From positions 6,370,001 through 6,434,000 of the forward strand of contig NZ_CP109078.1 of assembly GCF_035917455.1 (NCBI RefSeq): DNA of 64,000 nucleotides, in the 5' to 3' direction. The translations under genes were made by a program, and so were the position numbers. The stretch is from Micromonospora sp. NBC_01796 (GTDB lineage Bacteria > Actinomycetota > Actinomycetes > Mycobacteriales > Micromonosporaceae). The notes under the pieces are model-generated. The model saw nothing but the letters and a program-made list of their open reading frames with translations. It searched no databases and was not told the DNA's origin. Positions within the stretch are counted from its first letter, which is position 1; the number at the start of each line of letters is the position of its first letter. Below, piece by piece: positions 1 to 7,748 of the stretch.

Positions 1-149
1 AAACCTACCGAGGCTGGCGATCCTGACCTGCGCATTCAAGCTTCCCTGCAGGAGCGCCCAGGTTCGCTGCGTCACGCTGTCGGCACCGGAGCCTGCGGCA
101 AGTAGTGGAGTCCGGTCAGGATCGCTCGTTTCACCTGAAGGGACTGCGC

Positions 150-1409
150 ATGACGCGACACCGCTCTCGTAGTCGCTGGTTCCGGCGCTCCGCGCTGGCT
201 CTGGCGGCACTTCTGCTTCCGACCGTGGGTGCGGTCGGGTTCATCCAGGCACCTGCCAACGCCGACCCGGTCGCTGGCGTCATCACCATCATGACGAATC
301 CGTCCGCGTACAGGCTTTCCAGCTATACCGCCCCCGAGGACAGCGGCGGGCTGATGAACATCGGCCGGAGCATGACCGCCCGAACCATCGACTGGGTGAT
401 GAGCCAGGCAAATCGGAATCGCGAGCCGCTGTGCCATGCGAGCACGTACTCCGCATTGACGAGCCGGGCCGGCGCGAACCCGGTCGGCTTCTGCTGGGAC
501 AGCGACACCACCGATGACAGCAGTACCGCGTGGGTCCCGCAGGGCATAACCACCACCCGTGACGCGTTGTCGGCCAACACCTACGACGGCCACCAGCTCG
601 TCGCGACGAGCTGGCACAACGCCGACTCGACGAGCAACCGGATCAGCCTGGTCGACTGGGACGCCACCTACGAGGACTTCTACCGCCACGTCCTGCTCGT
701 CGAGCCGACGAACGGCTCGGAATACTACAAGACCGTCGCCGGTCATGCCGGCGGTCTCATGTGGTACGGGAACCTGCTCTACGTGGCCGACAGCGCCCGC
801 AACCAGTTCCGGATCTTCGACTTCAACCAGCTCTTCTCCGCGAACGTCACGGACTACTGCGACTCGAGGGTCGGGCATTCCTATGATGCGGTCGCTCGCC
901 TGGACAAGAACTGTGCCAGCGGATACGCCTACATCATGCCGCAGGTCGGCACGGAGCGGTCGATCGGCTCACCGCTGACCCTGTCGTCGATGTCGCTGGA
1001 CCGGTCGACAAGTCCGGACAGCATGGTCATCGCCGAGTACGCCACCCAGGCTCAGATAGACGCCGGGGCCACTCCGAGGGTGGTGCGCTTCGCACTCGAC
1101 TCGGGGAGTCGCCGACCGCTGACCGGCGTCGCGATCGAGGGCTACACCACGAAGCTGCCGCGAACGCAGGGGGTGGCGAGCAGGTACGGCACCTACTACT
1201 TCGCCAGCAGCGGTGGCAGCGCGACCGCGCGGGGCGCACTGAGGGTCTGGGCCACCGGACATTCCACCTTTGCCAACTACCCCTGGGTCATCGGTGCGGA
1301 AAGCCTCTCCTACTGGGGTGGTAGCTCGGACCTCATCTGGACGGTGACCGAACACGTGAACCAGCGGCTCGCTGTCGCGGTGAACGCCAGCGCCTACCCG
1401 CCGAGCTGA
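150..1409 (+). CDS. secreted protein of unknown function
   Basis: The product is 419 residues. It opens with an Arg-rich stretch, a hydrophobic core (about residues 13-32) and a likely signal-peptidase site after Ala-Asn-Ala, so it should be exported. The ATG at 150 is chosen because GAAGGGA lies 7 bases upstream and the signal peptide begins there; an in-frame ATG at 105 would add 15 residues without a ribosome site. The mature part has repeated short beta-like stretches (LLYVADSARNQFRIFDF, MVIAEYATQ) and two Cys near the N-terminus, suggesting a propeller-like fold, but I do not recognise a family. It stands alone and ends before a strong hairpin. Confidence 0.8.
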   Translation: MTRHRSRSRWFRRSALALAALLLPTVGAVGFIQAPANADPVAGVITIMTNPSAYRLSSYTAPEDSGGLMNIGRSMTARTIDWVMSQANRNREPLCHASTYSALTSRAGANPVGFCWDSDTTDDSSTAWVPQGITTTRDALSANTYDGHQLVATSWHNADSTSNRISLVDWDATYEDFYRHVLLVEPTNGSEYYKTVAGHAGGLMWYGNLLYVADSARNQFRIFDFNQLFSANVTDYCDSRVGHSYDAVARLDKNCASGYAYIMPQVGTERSIGSPLTLSSMSLDRSTSPDSMVIAEYATQAQIDAGATPRVVRFALDSGSRRPLTGVAIEGYTTKLPRTQGVASRYGTYYFASSGGSATARGALRVWATGHSTFANYPWVIGAESLSYWGGSSDLIWTVTEHVNQRLAVAVNASAYPPS

Positions 1410-1435
1410 CGGCGGTGCCGAGCAGCCGGTGAACC

Positions 1436-1488
1436 AGCCGGCCGGGCCGTCGGAAACCCACTCGGGACTTCCTGCGGCCCGGCCGGCT
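1436..1488. terminator. hairpin terminator between convergent genes
   Basis: A perfect 14-bp inverted repeat (AGCCGGCCGGGCCG at 1436-1449, its complement at 1475-1488) encloses a 25-base loop. It sits between the stop at 1409 and the convergent stop at 1533, where a bidirectional terminator is expected. There is no T tract, which is usual in high-GC actinomycetes. Confidence 0.65.
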
Positions 1489-1532
1489 CCTCCGGCGCCG
1501 GCATCCGGTGGACTCCCGTGCCGGTAGCGGAG

Positions 1533-2582
1533 TCACAGGTGGCGGACGTGGGTGAGCAGCGCGTCGAGGAACCGGTCCGGTTGGGTGAAGGCGGCGAAGT
1601 GGCTGGCGTCCCCGATCAGCACCAGCGCCTTGGTCGGCGCCTGCACCTCGGCGTAGTACTCCTGGGCCAGGGTGGTCAGGGTCAGCACGTCGGTCTCGCC
1701 CTGGAAGATGAAGAACGGTACGTCGAACCGGGTCCCGTAACGCCGCGCGTCGTACGCCATGAACTGCTCGAACAGCACCCGCTGCGAGTACGCGAAGCCG
1801 GAGGCGAGGTGGACGACATCGCGCAGGGAGTGGGTCGGTGAGGTCAACGCGAGCGGGAACAGCAGCTTGGTGACCGCGTTCGGTTCGACCGGATCGGTCT
1901 TCATGGTCCAGTTCATCTTCCTGCCCCAGGTGCTCAGGTCCCACCGGGAGGGGTCGGGGTCGATCCGCTCCAGGATCGCGACCGCCCTGGTGTTGCCGGC
2001 GGCCCGCAACCGGTCGAGGGTCAACCGCAGCCCCTGCGCCTCGTTGCGGGCCATGTCCACGTAGTGGTCGGTGCCGACGTAGGCGCTGAACAGGTCGGGG
2101 CGGCGCTGGACGAGCGGGATCCCGACCAGGGTCCCCATCGACCCGGCCAGCAGGATCACCCGTTCTTTGCGCAGGTGCCGGCGCAGGAACTCGACCACCT
2201 CGATCCCGTCCTCGACCATCCGGTCGAAGGTCATCTCCCCGCTGCCCGACCTGCCGTTACGCCCCAGGGTCTTGCCCGCACCGCGACGGTCCCAGTGGAC
2301 CACCGTGAAATGCCGCTCCCACGAGCGCAGCAACGGCGTGAAGACCGAGTACGGCGACCCCGGCCCGCCGTGCACCACCAGCAGCACCGGGTTGTCCCGG
2401 TCCTCGCCACGGATGCCGATCCACTGGTCGATCCCGCCGATCCGGACGAACCGCTCCTCGGCAATGCCGTTGGATGTGTTGATGGTCAGCTTCGCCCCGA
2501 CCCGGCGCCGCAGGACCGTACGGTAGGCCAGGCCCCCGACGACCGGTACGGCGGCGGCGCAGGCCAGGATGGTTCCGATCAT
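1533..2582 (-). CDS. membrane-anchored alpha/beta hydrolase (S33 proline-iminopeptidase-like)
   Basis: The 349-residue protein starts with a hydrophobic segment (residues 3-20) that probably anchors it in the membrane. The hydrolase domain carries HGGPG (residues 71-75, oxyanion hole, typical of proline iminopeptidases), WDRRGAGKT, and the nucleophile elbow GSMGT with Ser148. A late GDASHF should supply the catalytic His. The substrate cannot be read from sequence. The gene is divergent from the regulator at 2729 with 146 bases between start codons, so that regulator probably controls it. Confidence 0.85.
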   Translation of the reverse strand: MIGTILACAAAVPVVGGLAYRTVLRRRVGAKLTINTSNGIAEERFVRIGGIDQWIGIRGEDRDNPVLLVVHGGPGSPYSVFTPLLRSWERHFTVVHWDRRGAGKTLGRNGRSGSGEMTFDRMVEDGIEVVEFLRRHLRKERVILLAGSMGTLVGIPLVQRRPDLFSAYVGTDHYVDMARNEAQGLRLTLDRLRAAGNTRAVAILERIDPDPSRWDLSTWGRKMNWTMKTDPVEPNAVTKLLFPLALTSPTHSLRDVVHLASGFAYSQRVLFEQFMAYDARRYGTRFDVPFFIFQGETDVLTLTTLAQEYYAEVQAPTKALVLIGDASHFAAFTQPDRFLDALLTHVRHL

Positions 2583-2728
2583 TGTGAGCTCCCGGAAATC
2601 GTGGTGTGTGCAGCCATCGTTCGTCCGGAAACGGGCCGGGCCCAGGGTGCGGTTGTCACCCCGGTTGGCGGTTCATAGGTCTGGCAGAACCAGGCTCGGG
2701 CCACCGGGACGAGTCGATACTGGACGGC

Positions 2729-3619
2729 ATGGATCCCCGTGCGGAGTTGAGTGAGTTCCTGCGGTCCCGCCGCGCACGGCTGCGGCCCGAGGACACCGGC
2801 CTGCCGGTCTTCGGCGGCCGGCGCCGGGTGCCGGGGCTGCGCCGCGAGGAACTGGCCCAGTTGGCCGGGGTCAGTGTCGACTACTACGTACGCCTGGAAC
2901 AGGGCAGGCTGGGCAACGTCTCCGAGTCGATTCTGAACGCCGTCGCGGTCGCCCTGCGCCTGGACGACGCCGAGCGCACGCACCTGTACAACCTCGCCCG
3001 GCCTGCCCAACGCCATCGGCCGCAGCAGCGACACAGTGGCAACCGGGAGCAGGTCCGCCCGGGCCAGCAGTGGCTGCTCGACGCCCTGTACGAGGTCCCG
3101 GCGTACATCCTCGGCCGGCGGCTGGACGTCGTCGCCTGGAACGACCAGGCCAGCGCTCTGCTCTCGGTCGACCTCGACGCGCTCGCCCCAGAGGAGCGCA
3201 ACCTGGCCCGGCTGATCTTCCTCGACGACACCTCCCGCGACCTGTGGGGCAACTGGACCCAGAAGGCACGGGACACCCTGGGCGGCCTACGGATGCACGC
3301 CGGCCTGTTCCCGGACGATCCGCTGATGGCGCAGCTCGTCGGCGAGCTGTCGTTGAAGAGCACGGAGTTCCGGCAGTGGTGGGCGGATCACGACGTCTGG
3401 GTGAAGCCGCACGGCACCATGCACTTCCACCATCCGATCGTCGGCGAGTTCAGCCTCGCGTACGAGGCGCTCGCGGTGCCGGACGCCCCCGAACAGACTC
3501 TGGTCACGTACACCGCGCAGCCGGGCTCCGCCGCCCACACCGCCCTGCGCCTGCTCGCCACCTGGCACGCCGACTCCCGCGACCGCCACCAGGCCCCACC
3601 GATGTCCGAGCCCGCCTGA
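2729..3619 (+). CDS. MmyB-like helix-turn-helix transcriptional regulator
   Basis: This 296-residue protein has an XRE-type helix-turn-helix at about residues 10-70 (RRVPGLRREELAQLAGVS then YYVRLEQG), followed by a ligand-binding domain of the MmyB type (LDVVAWNDQASALL, NLARLIFLDD, FRQWWADHDV). That architecture is common in actinomycete regulators that repress a divergent hydrolase or dehydrogenase gene and release DNA on binding a small lipophilic ligand. ATG 2729 is chosen because the conserved MDPRAELSEFLRSRR start is here; the frame is open upstream to 2606 but that part is not conserved-looking. No clear ribosome site is visible. Confidence 0.87.
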   Translation: MDPRAELSEFLRSRRARLRPEDTGLPVFGGRRRVPGLRREELAQLAGVSVDYYVRLEQGRLGNVSESILNAVAVALRLDDAERTHLYNLARPAQRHRPQQRHSGNREQVRPGQQWLLDALYEVPAYILGRRLDVVAWNDQASALLSVDLDALAPEERNLARLIFLDDTSRDLWGNWTQKARDTLGGLRMHAGLFPDDPLMAQLVGELSLKSTEFRQWWADHDVWVKPHGTMHFHHPIVGEFSLAYEALAVPDAPEQTLVTYTAQPGSAAHTALRLLATWHADSRDRHQAPPMSEPA

Positions 3620-3690
3620 CGCTGCGACGAACGACATGACCGAGAGCACCCGCCGGGTCCGCCGGGCGCGCTCGTGTTTGTCGTACGCCC

Positions 3691-3888
3691 TCAGCTCGTC
3701 CTGCTGGCCGCCCGGATGAAGCTGGTCCACGCCTCGGGGGAGAAGGTGAGGGAAGGCCCGCCCGGATCCTTGCTGTCACGTACGGCAACGATGTTGGGCA
3801 GATTGCCGGCAACCTCGACGCAGTTGCCGTTGTTGTCCCCGCTGCGGGTGCTCTTGCGCCATCGGGCACCGACCAGTCCATCAGCCAT
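3691..3888 (-). CDS. DUF397 protein
   Basis: The 65-residue protein matches the DUF397 pattern: W-R-K-S-T-R-S near the start, GNCVEVA in the middle, then VAVRDSKDPGG and F-S-P-E-A-W. DUF397 genes usually sit directly after an XRE/Scr1-type regulator in actinomycetes and have been proposed as toxin-like partners, although activity is poorly proven. The ATG overlaps the 3' end of the regulator gene by 8 bases, so the two are translated together. Confidence 0.88.
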   Translation of the reverse strand: MADGLVGARWRKSTRSGDNNGNCVEVAGNLPNIVAVRDSKDPGGPSLTFSPEAWTSFIRAASRTS

Positions 3889-4762
3889 GGTGGACCCTTT
3901 CCTTGATGTTGATGATCAGCCTCCTCGATTGTTCCTCATCAAGTGCCAGCGTTTCGAGGCTGGTCCAGATCTTTTCGTAGACGGCGAACTCCTCCGGTCG
4001 ATCCAGGTAGAGGGCGCCGGTCACCGACTCGCTGTAGATGATTGGTGGCTCTGGGACCGTCCGGTTGGTCAGCGGGAATTCGAGCATGACGAAGGCTCCC
4101 GCCAGGGCACCGTTGTGCGCACCAGCCGACAGAGGCAGGATGCGGATCGAGACATTGGGGAGTTCGGCACGGTCGAGCAGGTGAGCCAGTTGGCTCGCCA
4201 TCACTGCTGATCCCCCGACGCGCCGGAGCAACACAGCCTCCGACAGGACCCATGCCAACTGTGGTGCTTTGGGCATCCGACGAGCCAGTACACCTTGCCT
4301 CTGGTGACGAACTTCCAGCACCTCCTCCAACTCTTCCTTGGGCATGTTGGGGCGGTTCTGGTACACCCCTCGGGTGTAGTCCGGAGTCTGGAGGAGGCCA
4401 GGCACCAGAGTGTCGTCGTGTTCGCGTAACCGGGATGCGGCCTGTTCCAGGCCGACGTACATTTCGAACCACTCGGGGACGGCGTCCCCGTACGAATGCC
4501 ACCAGCCCTTGGCTTTGGTTTCGCTCGCCAGTCCCGTCAGCGCGGCGGTCAGTTTGGGCGTTGCCCGGTACAGCTCGCACATCGCCCGTGCGTCGATCAT
4601 GCGGACCGCGCCGAGGCCGGTCTCGATCCGCCACATCTTCTGCCGGCTGCACTGCAACGCCTCCGCCACGCCGTCCAGAGTCATCCCCGCCTCGGTGCGC
4701 AGCCCCCGCAGCGCCCGCCCGAGTTGCCGCCGAGGCACTGTTGATCCCAGGTCGTCGGCCAT
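3881..4762 (-). CDS. Scr1-family helix-turn-helix regulator (DUF5753)
   Basis: The protein has 293 residues. Residues about 10-70 form an XRE helix-turn-helix (GRALRGLRTEAGMTLDGVAEAL, then SRQKMWRIETG); the rest is the DUF5753 domain, recognised by WFEMYVGLEQAASRLREHDD, LVPGLLQTPDY and the late SVTGALYLDRPEE. Family members are treated as antitoxin-like regulators paired with DUF397 proteins, and here the DUF397 gene overlaps its end. The start is preceded by a GC-rich leader and then a palindrome-rich, relatively AT-rich region likely to hold its promoter and binding sites. Confidence 0.9.
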   Translation of the reverse strand: MADDLGSTVPRRQLGRALRGLRTEAGMTLDGVAEALQCSRQKMWRIETGLGAVRMIDARAMCELYRATPKLTAALTGLASETKAKGWWHSYGDAVPEWFEMYVGLEQAASRLREHDDTLVPGLLQTPDYTRGVYQNRPNMPKEELEEVLEVRHQRQGVLARRMPKAPQLAWVLSEAVLLRRVGGSAVMASQLAHLLDRAELPNVSIRILPLSAGAHNGALAGAFVMLEFPLTNRTVPEPPIIYSESVTGALYLDRPEEFAVYEKIWTSLETLALDEEQSRRLIINIKERVHHG

Positions 4763-4968
4763 CCGTCACCCGCCCCCTCACGTCACATTTTGTTACATCT
4801 GAAAGCCATCGTTGAAACGCGTAAACGTTGCCCGGAGTGAGCCAGGAAATGCGGCAACCATTTATCGCGATCGCGCTTCCGACCCTACAAGACGGTTATG
4901 ACAAGCGCTATAAGCGTGCAACCGTTTTGCCGTTACCCACCTACCTGGACCTGTTGACCCGGACGCGG
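4763..4968. promoter_or_regulatory. palindrome-rich divergent control region
   Basis: This stretch between two divergent genes has lower GC than its surroundings and several short symmetric motifs: TCACA and TTACA in direct orientation about 4785-4796, AACGCGTAAACGTT near 4816, CGCGATCGCG near 4867, and AGCGCT near 4906. It probably contains the promoter of the Scr1-type regulator and binding sites for it. Which motif matters is inference. Confidence 0.4.
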
Positions 4969-4974
4969 TAGCGT
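4969..4974 (+). promoter_or_regulatory. -10 box TAGCGT of a likely leaderless transcript
   Basis: TAGCGT fits the actinobacterial -10 pattern TANNNT and lies 7 bases before the ATG at 4982, with no ribosome site between them. This places transcription start at or beside the start codon of the IS-split gene. Confidence 0.5.
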
Positions 4975-5060
4975 GCCGGCGATGGAAGACTCGCAGGAAC
5001 AACAACTGTTCGGTAATCGCTGGGCCGACGCGGTGGGCCGGACGGGCAACGCAGTGCCTA

Positions 5061-5079
5061 AAGGACGTCTCGTAACTCG
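5061..5079. repeat. left terminal inverted repeat of the IS element
   Basis: Nineteen bases, identical to the complement of 5920-5938; identity is lost at base 20. The left TA duplication is at 5059-5060. Confidence 0.93.
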
Positions 5080-5110
5080 GTGAAGGCGTGGCCGGGTAAG
5101 GCTGCTGGTG

Positions 5111-5908
5111 TCACCCCGTCAGGATGATGTTGTGGATGTGGGCGATACCGGATGCGGTGTCGGCCAATGTGCGGGCGGCGCGGCGGTAGTCACGCAGGAT
5201 CTTGAAACACTTCATGCGGGCCAGGGCGTGTTCGACCTGCGCCCGGACGGTGCGGTGCTGCTTGTTCAGGTTGGCCTTCCACTCGGGTAGCTCGCTGCCG
5301 TCGGTGGGCTTGCGGTACGGGATGATCACCTCGGGGTTGCCGCGGTAGGCGCCGTCGGCCATGACCGGGCGTCCGGCCAGCTTCTGGTCGATACCGGAGG
5401 TGCGGTAGACGATCGTGTCGTTGCGGTTGCCGGGTTGCGGGTCGCCGAGGGCGACGACGAGGCGGGTGTGGGCGTCGATGGCGACCTGCAGGTTCGTGCT
5501 GTAGCGGTAGTTCTTGCTCGGGGCGGCCAGGCGGTGGTCTCGGGTCGGGATGAGAGTGCCGTCGACGATCGCGATCTGGTCGATCCGACGCCGCCGCACC
5601 GGGGCCAGGGCGAGGAGGGGGCCGAGGGTGTCGATGACCCGGTGTGCGGCGGAGTGCGATACCCCGAACAGTGGGCCGATCTGGCGCATCGTCAGGTTCG
5701 TGCGCCAGTACGCGGCCACCAGCAGTACCCGGTCCGGCAGGTCGAGAGACCACTGCCGGCCCGGCCGGCCGTCAGCGATCGCGTCCCCGCCACGCTCGGC
5801 GACCAGCGTGACGAGTCTGCGGAACTGGACGGGCTGCAGCCCGGTGAACGGGAAGATCCACTCCGGGCGAGCTGCCGAGATCACCTGCACCCCGACATGA
5901 TCCACCAT
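5111..5908 (-). CDS. IS5-family DDE transposase
   Basis: This 265-residue enzyme has an N-terminal helix-turn-helix (LTMRQIGPLFGVSHSAAHRV, about residues 72-91) followed by a DDE_Tnp_4-type catalytic domain. The triad is visible as Asp116 (IVDGTLIP), Asp185 (MADGAYRG) and Glu226 (QVEHALARMK). The length is full for the family and nothing is frameshifted. It fills the element from 50 bp inside one end to 30 bp inside the other. Confidence 0.95.
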   Translation of the reverse strand: MVDHVGVQVISAARPEWIFPFTGLQPVQFRRLVTLVAERGGDAIADGRPGRQWSLDLPDRVLLVAAYWRTNLTMRQIGPLFGVSHSAAHRVIDTLGPLLALAPVRRRRIDQIAIVDGTLIPTRDHRLAAPSKNYRYSTNLQVAIDAHTRLVVALGDPQPGNRNDTIVYRTSGIDQKLAGRPVMADGAYRGNPEVIIPYRKPTDGSELPEWKANLNKQHRTVRAQVEHALARMKCFKILRDYRRAARTLADTASGIAHIHNIILTG

Positions 5909-5919
5909 GGACCACCTAT

Positions 5920-5938
5920 CGAGTTACGAGACGTCCTT
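5920..5938. repeat. right terminal inverted repeat of the IS element
   Basis: Perfect complement of the left repeat. The right TA duplication is at 5939-5940, after which the split gene resumes in frame. Confidence 0.93.
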
Positions 5939-6736
5939 TAGGCCGCGCTGCAATTGCATCGACCAGCACGAGGTGCGGCCACCGAGCCGGGTGCGCTTCC
6001 ACGCCGAGCGCCAGGACACCTCGCTGCCCGCGTGGCAACGACTGCTCGAAGTGGTGGACGAGGCGGCCACCGACGGGCGCGAGGTCTTCAAGCCACTCGT
6101 GGAGCTGAGCCCGCAGGAGCGGCGGGACATCATCACCCTGCCGCCGACCATCGCCAGGCTCACCGAGGTCAAGCACCTCAACCTGTACGGCTCCAGCTTG
6201 GTCCGGATTCCGCCGGAGATCGGCGCGATGAGCAGCCTGGAGGAGTTCAGCCCGTACACCTCCAGCCGCCTGCACTGGTTCCCCTACGAGCTGACCCGAT
6301 GCCCGAAACTACGGAACAGTACGGTCAGCACCCGCGCCATCTACGGCAACTTCAAGTACCGTCCGTCCTTCCCTGAGTTGCAACCGGCACGGTCCTCGAC
6401 TGCCGGCCTGGACTGTGCCCAACTCGACCCCGGGACCTGGGGTTACGACGCCATCGAGTCGTGTGGCGTGTGTCAGCGGCCGATCGGTACGGCCGGGTTG
6501 CGGCAGGTGTGGATTTCGCTCCGGATCGCGACCGACGTCCTGCCCCTGTTGGTGAACGCCTGCTCTCCGGCCTGCGTCGAGGCGCTACCAACGCCACCCG
6601 ATGACCATGTCCAGCGGCCGCACACCGGTGGCCCCGACCTGGTCCAGCCACCCAGCTACCACTGAGCCCGGGGCCAGGCCGCTGGCCCGCAGATTCCCGA
6701 ATGCGATCAGTTCGATACCGGCTGCGTGAAGGTCTG

Positions 6737-6766
6737 GTGACCGATCGTGCGGGGCGTCGATACGCT
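6737..6766 (+). promoter_or_regulatory. possible promoter of the solute-binding lipoprotein gene
   Basis: TACGCT at 6761-6766 fits a -10 box and GTGACC at 6737-6742 a weak -35 box, 18 bases apart. Transcription would start near 6773, giving a leader of about 40 bases before the ATG at 6813. Confidence 0.4.
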
Positions 6767-6812
6767 GGAGGTTTCCGCGCACTCACTCCAGCTTCGAGTT
6801 GAGGACGGGCAG

Positions 6813-7748
6813 ATGACTCCTACTTCCGCGCCACCCACTTACCGGTCCCTGGCCACCAGTGTCGCGGTGGTCCTCACACTCGCCCTTGCCGCAGCAGCCG
6901 GCTGCCAGAGCCAGCAGGACCCCAAGCTGGAGTCGGTGCAGGAGAAGCTGAAGCAGACCCATATCTACCAGCAGGGCAAGCTGCGGGTCGGGGTGGCCGG
7001 CACCGAGCCGCTGATGGGTGAGGTCGAAAACGGCGTCTACAAGGGATTCGACATCGAGATCGCACGCTACATCGCCTCGTCGCTGGGGTACTCCGCGGAG
7101 GATATCGAGTTCAAGGCGGTCGAGACCGAAAACCGCATTCCCAGGCTGCAGGGTGGCGACGTCGACCTGGTGGTGTCCAGCTTCTCCATCACGGAGGAGC
7201 GGGAGAAGCTGGTCAGCTTCGCCGGCCCGTACTTCGTCACCACCCAGGAGGTGCTCATCCCGGTGGCAATGAAGGGGAAGATCCAGACCATCGAGGATCT
7301 GCGCAACCCCGCGTACCGGGTCTGCACCAGCGGCGGTTCGACCAGTGAGGAGGAACTGGAGCGGCACAAGGTTTCGCCCTTGGTGGTGATGACGACCAAC
7401 GACTGCGTCACCGGAATCCGTGATGGCCGGTACGACGCGATGAGTTCCGACGAGACCATCCTCGCCGGGTTCATGTCCCGCTATCCGAAGGAGTTCGAGA
7501 TCGTGGGCATGCCGTTCGGCACCAGCGAACGGCTGGGCATCGGCGTACCGATCACCGATCCGGCGCTGCGCGATCTGGTCGCCTACTTCCTGCAGAAGAG
7601 CTACCTGGCCGGCCGCAACGGCGGTAGCAGCCCGTGGCGGACGGCGTACAACAGGACGCTCGGGCCCTGGCTGGGCGCGGACCGGAACCAGCCGGCGCCG
7701 GAGAAGGTACCGGACCTGATCGACTTCGACGAGCGGTCGCCGCGATGA
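6813..7748 (+). CDS. solute-binding lipoprotein, SBP family 3
   Basis: The 311-residue product has a lipoprotein signal (hydrophobic run then lipobox AAAGCQ with the modified Cys near residue 31) and a family 3 periplasmic-binding domain: LRVGVAGTEPLMG, YKGFDIEIARYIA, VDLVVSSFSITEERE, and YDAMSSDETIL in the second lobe. Such proteins usually bind polar amino acids for an ABC importer, but no permease or ATPase gene is nearby. ATG 6813 follows GAGG 8 bases upstream and places the signal sequence at the N-terminus. Its stop overlaps the next start by 4 bases (ATGA), so it works with that membrane protein. Confidence 0.88.
   Translation: MTPTSAPPTYRSLATSVAVVLTLALAAAAGCQSQQDPKLESVQEKLKQTHIYQQGKLRVGVAGTEPLMGEVENGVYKGFDIEIARYIASSLGYSAEDIEFKAVETENRIPRLQGGDVDLVVSSFSITEEREKLVSFAGPYFVTTQEVLIPVAMKGKIQTIEDLRNPAYRVCTSGGSTSEEELERHKVSPLVVMTTNDCVTGIRDGRYDAMSSDETILAGFMSRYPKEFEIVGMPFGTSERLGIGVPITDPALRDLVAYFLQKSYLAGRNGGSSPWRTAYNRTLGPWLGADRNQPAPEKVPDLIDFDERSPR

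Larger units (their letters stand above)
5061..5938 (-). mobile_element. IS5-type insertion sequence, 878 bp
   Basis: The element is bounded by a perfect 19-bp terminal inverted repeat (AAGGACGTCTCGTAACTCG) and flanked by the dinucleotide TA on both sides (5059-5060 and 5939-5940), the short target duplication expected for IS427-like members of the IS5 family. It encodes a single full-length DDE transposase on the minus strand. Intact ends and gene, plus a host gene that can be rejoined exactly, suggest recent insertion. Confidence 0.93.
4982..6665 (+). pseudogene. leucine-rich-repeat-like protein gene split by an IS element
   Basis: The first 26 codons (4982-5060, MEDSQEQQLFGNRWADAVG...) are interrupted by the IS element at 5061-5938. 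Joining base 5060 to 5941, which removes the element and one copy of the TA duplication, gives an uninterrupted 267-residue frame. The product has LRR-like segments (ITLPPTIARLTEV, HLNLYGSSLVRIPPEIGAMSSLEEF), a Cys pair near the IS junction (CNC) and a late Cys cluster (CGVCQRP, ACSPAC) that could bind zinc. As it stands, the front part reads into the element and stops at 5083. A fusion frame starting at ATG 5907 inside the element could still give a truncated protein lacking the native first 27 residues. Confidence 0.88.

Noticed and set aside
2583-2728. Specific operator of the MmyB-like regulator
   Set aside because: Only short weak symmetries (CTGG-TTCTG-CCAG and similar) are present; not enough to call a site, though control of the divergent hydrolase is likely.
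3620-3690. Terminator between the MmyB-like regulator and the DUF397 gene
   Set aside because: GC-rich partial complementarity exists, but the stem has several mismatches.
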